A stretch of DNA of 64,000 nucleotides, taken from positions 167,665 through 231,664 of the forward strand of contig NZ_DASVGN010000031.1 in the NCBI RefSeq assembly GCF_036379515.1, read 5' to 3'. A program made the translations under genes and the position numbers. The first letter of the stretch is position 1, and each line of letters opens with the position of its first letter. A model generated the notes under the pieces. It had not been told where the DNA came from. It did not search any database and saw nothing but the letters and a program-made list of their open reading frames with translations. Source of the stretch: Castellaniella sp036379515. GTDB lineage: Bacteria; Pseudomonadota; Gammaproteobacteria; Burkholderiales; Burkholderiaceae_B. Positions 63,074 to 64,000 of the stretch are shown here, piece after piece.

Positions 63074-64000
63074 ATGCGCCAATTGAATTCCAGTCACGGT
63101 TTGCTCTGGGCACGGCGCTTGCTTGCAGCGGCGGTGACCCTGTATTTCATTTTTGGGCTTGCACTGCTGGCGCTGCGCTATGTCGTCCTGCCGCAAGTCG
63201 ATCACTGGCGTCCTCAGATCGAGCAACAGCTCTCCCGGTCCCTGGGAACCCACGTCACGATGGGAGCCCTGTCGGCTGACTGGGCGGGCTGGGACCCGGG
63301 TGTGCGCGTGCATGATCTGGTGCTGCAAAACGACCATGGGCAGATCCTGCTGCAGGTCCCGGACGTTCAGGCACGCCTGAACTGGAAAGCGCTGTTGCCA
63401 GGTCATCGAGGCCTGTTACGCCTGGAGATCAGCGGCATGACCATGACGGCCGAGCGGCTGGATGATGGCCGTGTCAGCGTCTTGGGAGCACTTTTTGCCT
63501 GGGGACGGGAGCCCACTGAGCTACCCGACTGGCTGCGGTGGGCGATGACGCAGCCGGTCATCGCTTTCCATGACGTGACGTTGCGTTGGGTCGATCACCT
63601 GCAGGCCGCACCACCCTTGGTCCTTGACCGGGTTCGGGCCGTCTGGACGTATTCGCCACAGCGCGGCGTGCAACTTCAGGTGTCGGCCAATGCGCCGTCT
63701 GCGGCGGGGGCGCGTTTGCAGTTGCGCGCGGTGGCGCCCGATCTCGATGCGTTTCTGCAAGAGCGCTGGCCTGAGGGAGCCCGGGCATGGCTCGACGTCT
63801 CCAGCATTCATCCGGCTGCCTGGCGCGCCTGGGTCCCGGCGATTCCCGCAGCTTGGCGTCAGGGTGAGCTGAACCTGCAGATCTGGATGCAGGGTGCTGA
63901 CGCAACTCCTGTGGTGACGGTATTGGCTGGCCTGAATTCGCTGGATTGGGCGGGCGACCATCAAGCAAACGTCCAGATACCCGCTGCTCAGCTGTGGATG
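63074..64000 (+). CDS. yhdP: YhdP-family AsmA-like envelope protein (3' end outside window)
   Basis: An open frame of 309 codons runs without a stop from the ATG at 63074 to the last base. It begins MRQLNSSHGLLWARRLLAAA, then a single membrane span (VTLYFIFGLALLALRYVVL), then a periplasmic part: PQVDHWRPQIEQQLSRSLG, with repeated short beta-strand pairs such as MTAERLDDGRVSVLG. This is the DUF3971/AsmA-like pattern of YhdP, a very large protein (about 1,250 residues or more) that carries phospholipid between membranes. It is divergent from glnE with a 100-base shared region, the usual neighbour in betaproteobacteria. Confidence 0.82.
   Translation, partial: MRQLNSSHGLLWARRLLAAAVTLYFIFGLALLALRYVVLPQVDHWRPQIEQQLSRSLGTHVTMGALSADWAGWDPGVRVHDLVLQNDHGQILLQVPDVQARLNWKALLPGHRGLLRLEISGMTMTAERLDDGRVSVLGALFAWGREPTELPDWLRWAMTQPVIAFHDVTLRWVDHLQAAPPLVLDRVRAVWTYSPQRGVQLQVSANAPSAAGARLQLRAVAPDLDAFLQERWPEGARAWLDVSSIHPAAWRAWVPAIPAAWRQGELNLQIWMQGADATPVVTVLAGLNSLDWAGDHQANVQIPAAQLWM

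Overview
The window comes from a Gram-negative betaproteobacterium, most likely of the order Burkholderiales, family Alcaligenaceae (Bordetella, Achromobacter or Castellaniella type). This is inferred from three things: the order ilvB-ilvH-ilvC-psd-pssA-rpsO-pnp, a Bug-type tripartite carboxylate transporter, and high G+C coding sequence with many 4-bp start/stop overlaps. The DNA looks like stable chromosome: no insertion sequence, integrase, phage gene or CRISPR array is visible. Layout, left to right. 1-608 is the end of a livF-type ABC ATPase cut by the window edge. 609-1126 is a long leader with paired hairpins before ilvB. 1127-4422 is ilvB-ilvH-ilvC (branched-chain amino acid synthesis), followed by psd-pssA (phosphatidylethanolamine synthesis), rpsO and pnp. 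A quinone oxidoreductase, tRNA-Ser(UGA) and a SulP anion transporter follow, then adhC-fghA for glutathione-dependent formaldehyde oxidation. 13889-20841 is the accessory-looking part: an NCS2 nucleobase-type permease, a LacI-family regulator, a TauE/SafE permease, an amidohydrolase, a stand-alone diiron (ODP-type) metallo-beta-lactamase-fold protein and an MHS-family symporter. Three perfect AAATCGATTT palindromes tie the permease and the amidohydrolase-tauE-lacI operon into one probable regulon. 20870-23594 holds selU-selD-tag; then come tRNA-Val(UAC), hupB, a PLP sulfhydrylase, rlmB-rnr and tRNA-Leu(CAG). 29323-33778 is a tctABC-like carboxylate uptake operon with a FAD oxidoreductase. 34001-38468 is a complete livKHMGF branched-chain amino acid (or amide) ABC operon. 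38549-41618 is an ABC-2 export operon with a secreted NEW3-type protein, divergent from tonB-exbB-exbD, whose promoter overlaps a good Fur box. 44011-47689 is a two-component system joined to the potassium transporter kup. 48295-54264 is a complete six-gene Mrp/Pha-type Na+(K+)/H+ antiporter operon with fused A and B subunits. 54378-57370 carries a multi-pass membrane protein with two DUF2249-like proteins, a small cysteine protein and a class II glutamine amidotransferase. The window ends with clpB (behind a near-consensus heat-shock promoter), glnE, and the start of a divergent yhdP-type gene that runs off the right edge. The strongest candidate for an undescribed system is the LacI-controlled amidohydrolase/permease regulon at 13.8-18.5 kb, with its diiron-protein and transporter neighbours. 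Second is the NEW3/ABC-2 exporter beside the iron-regulated tonB operon.
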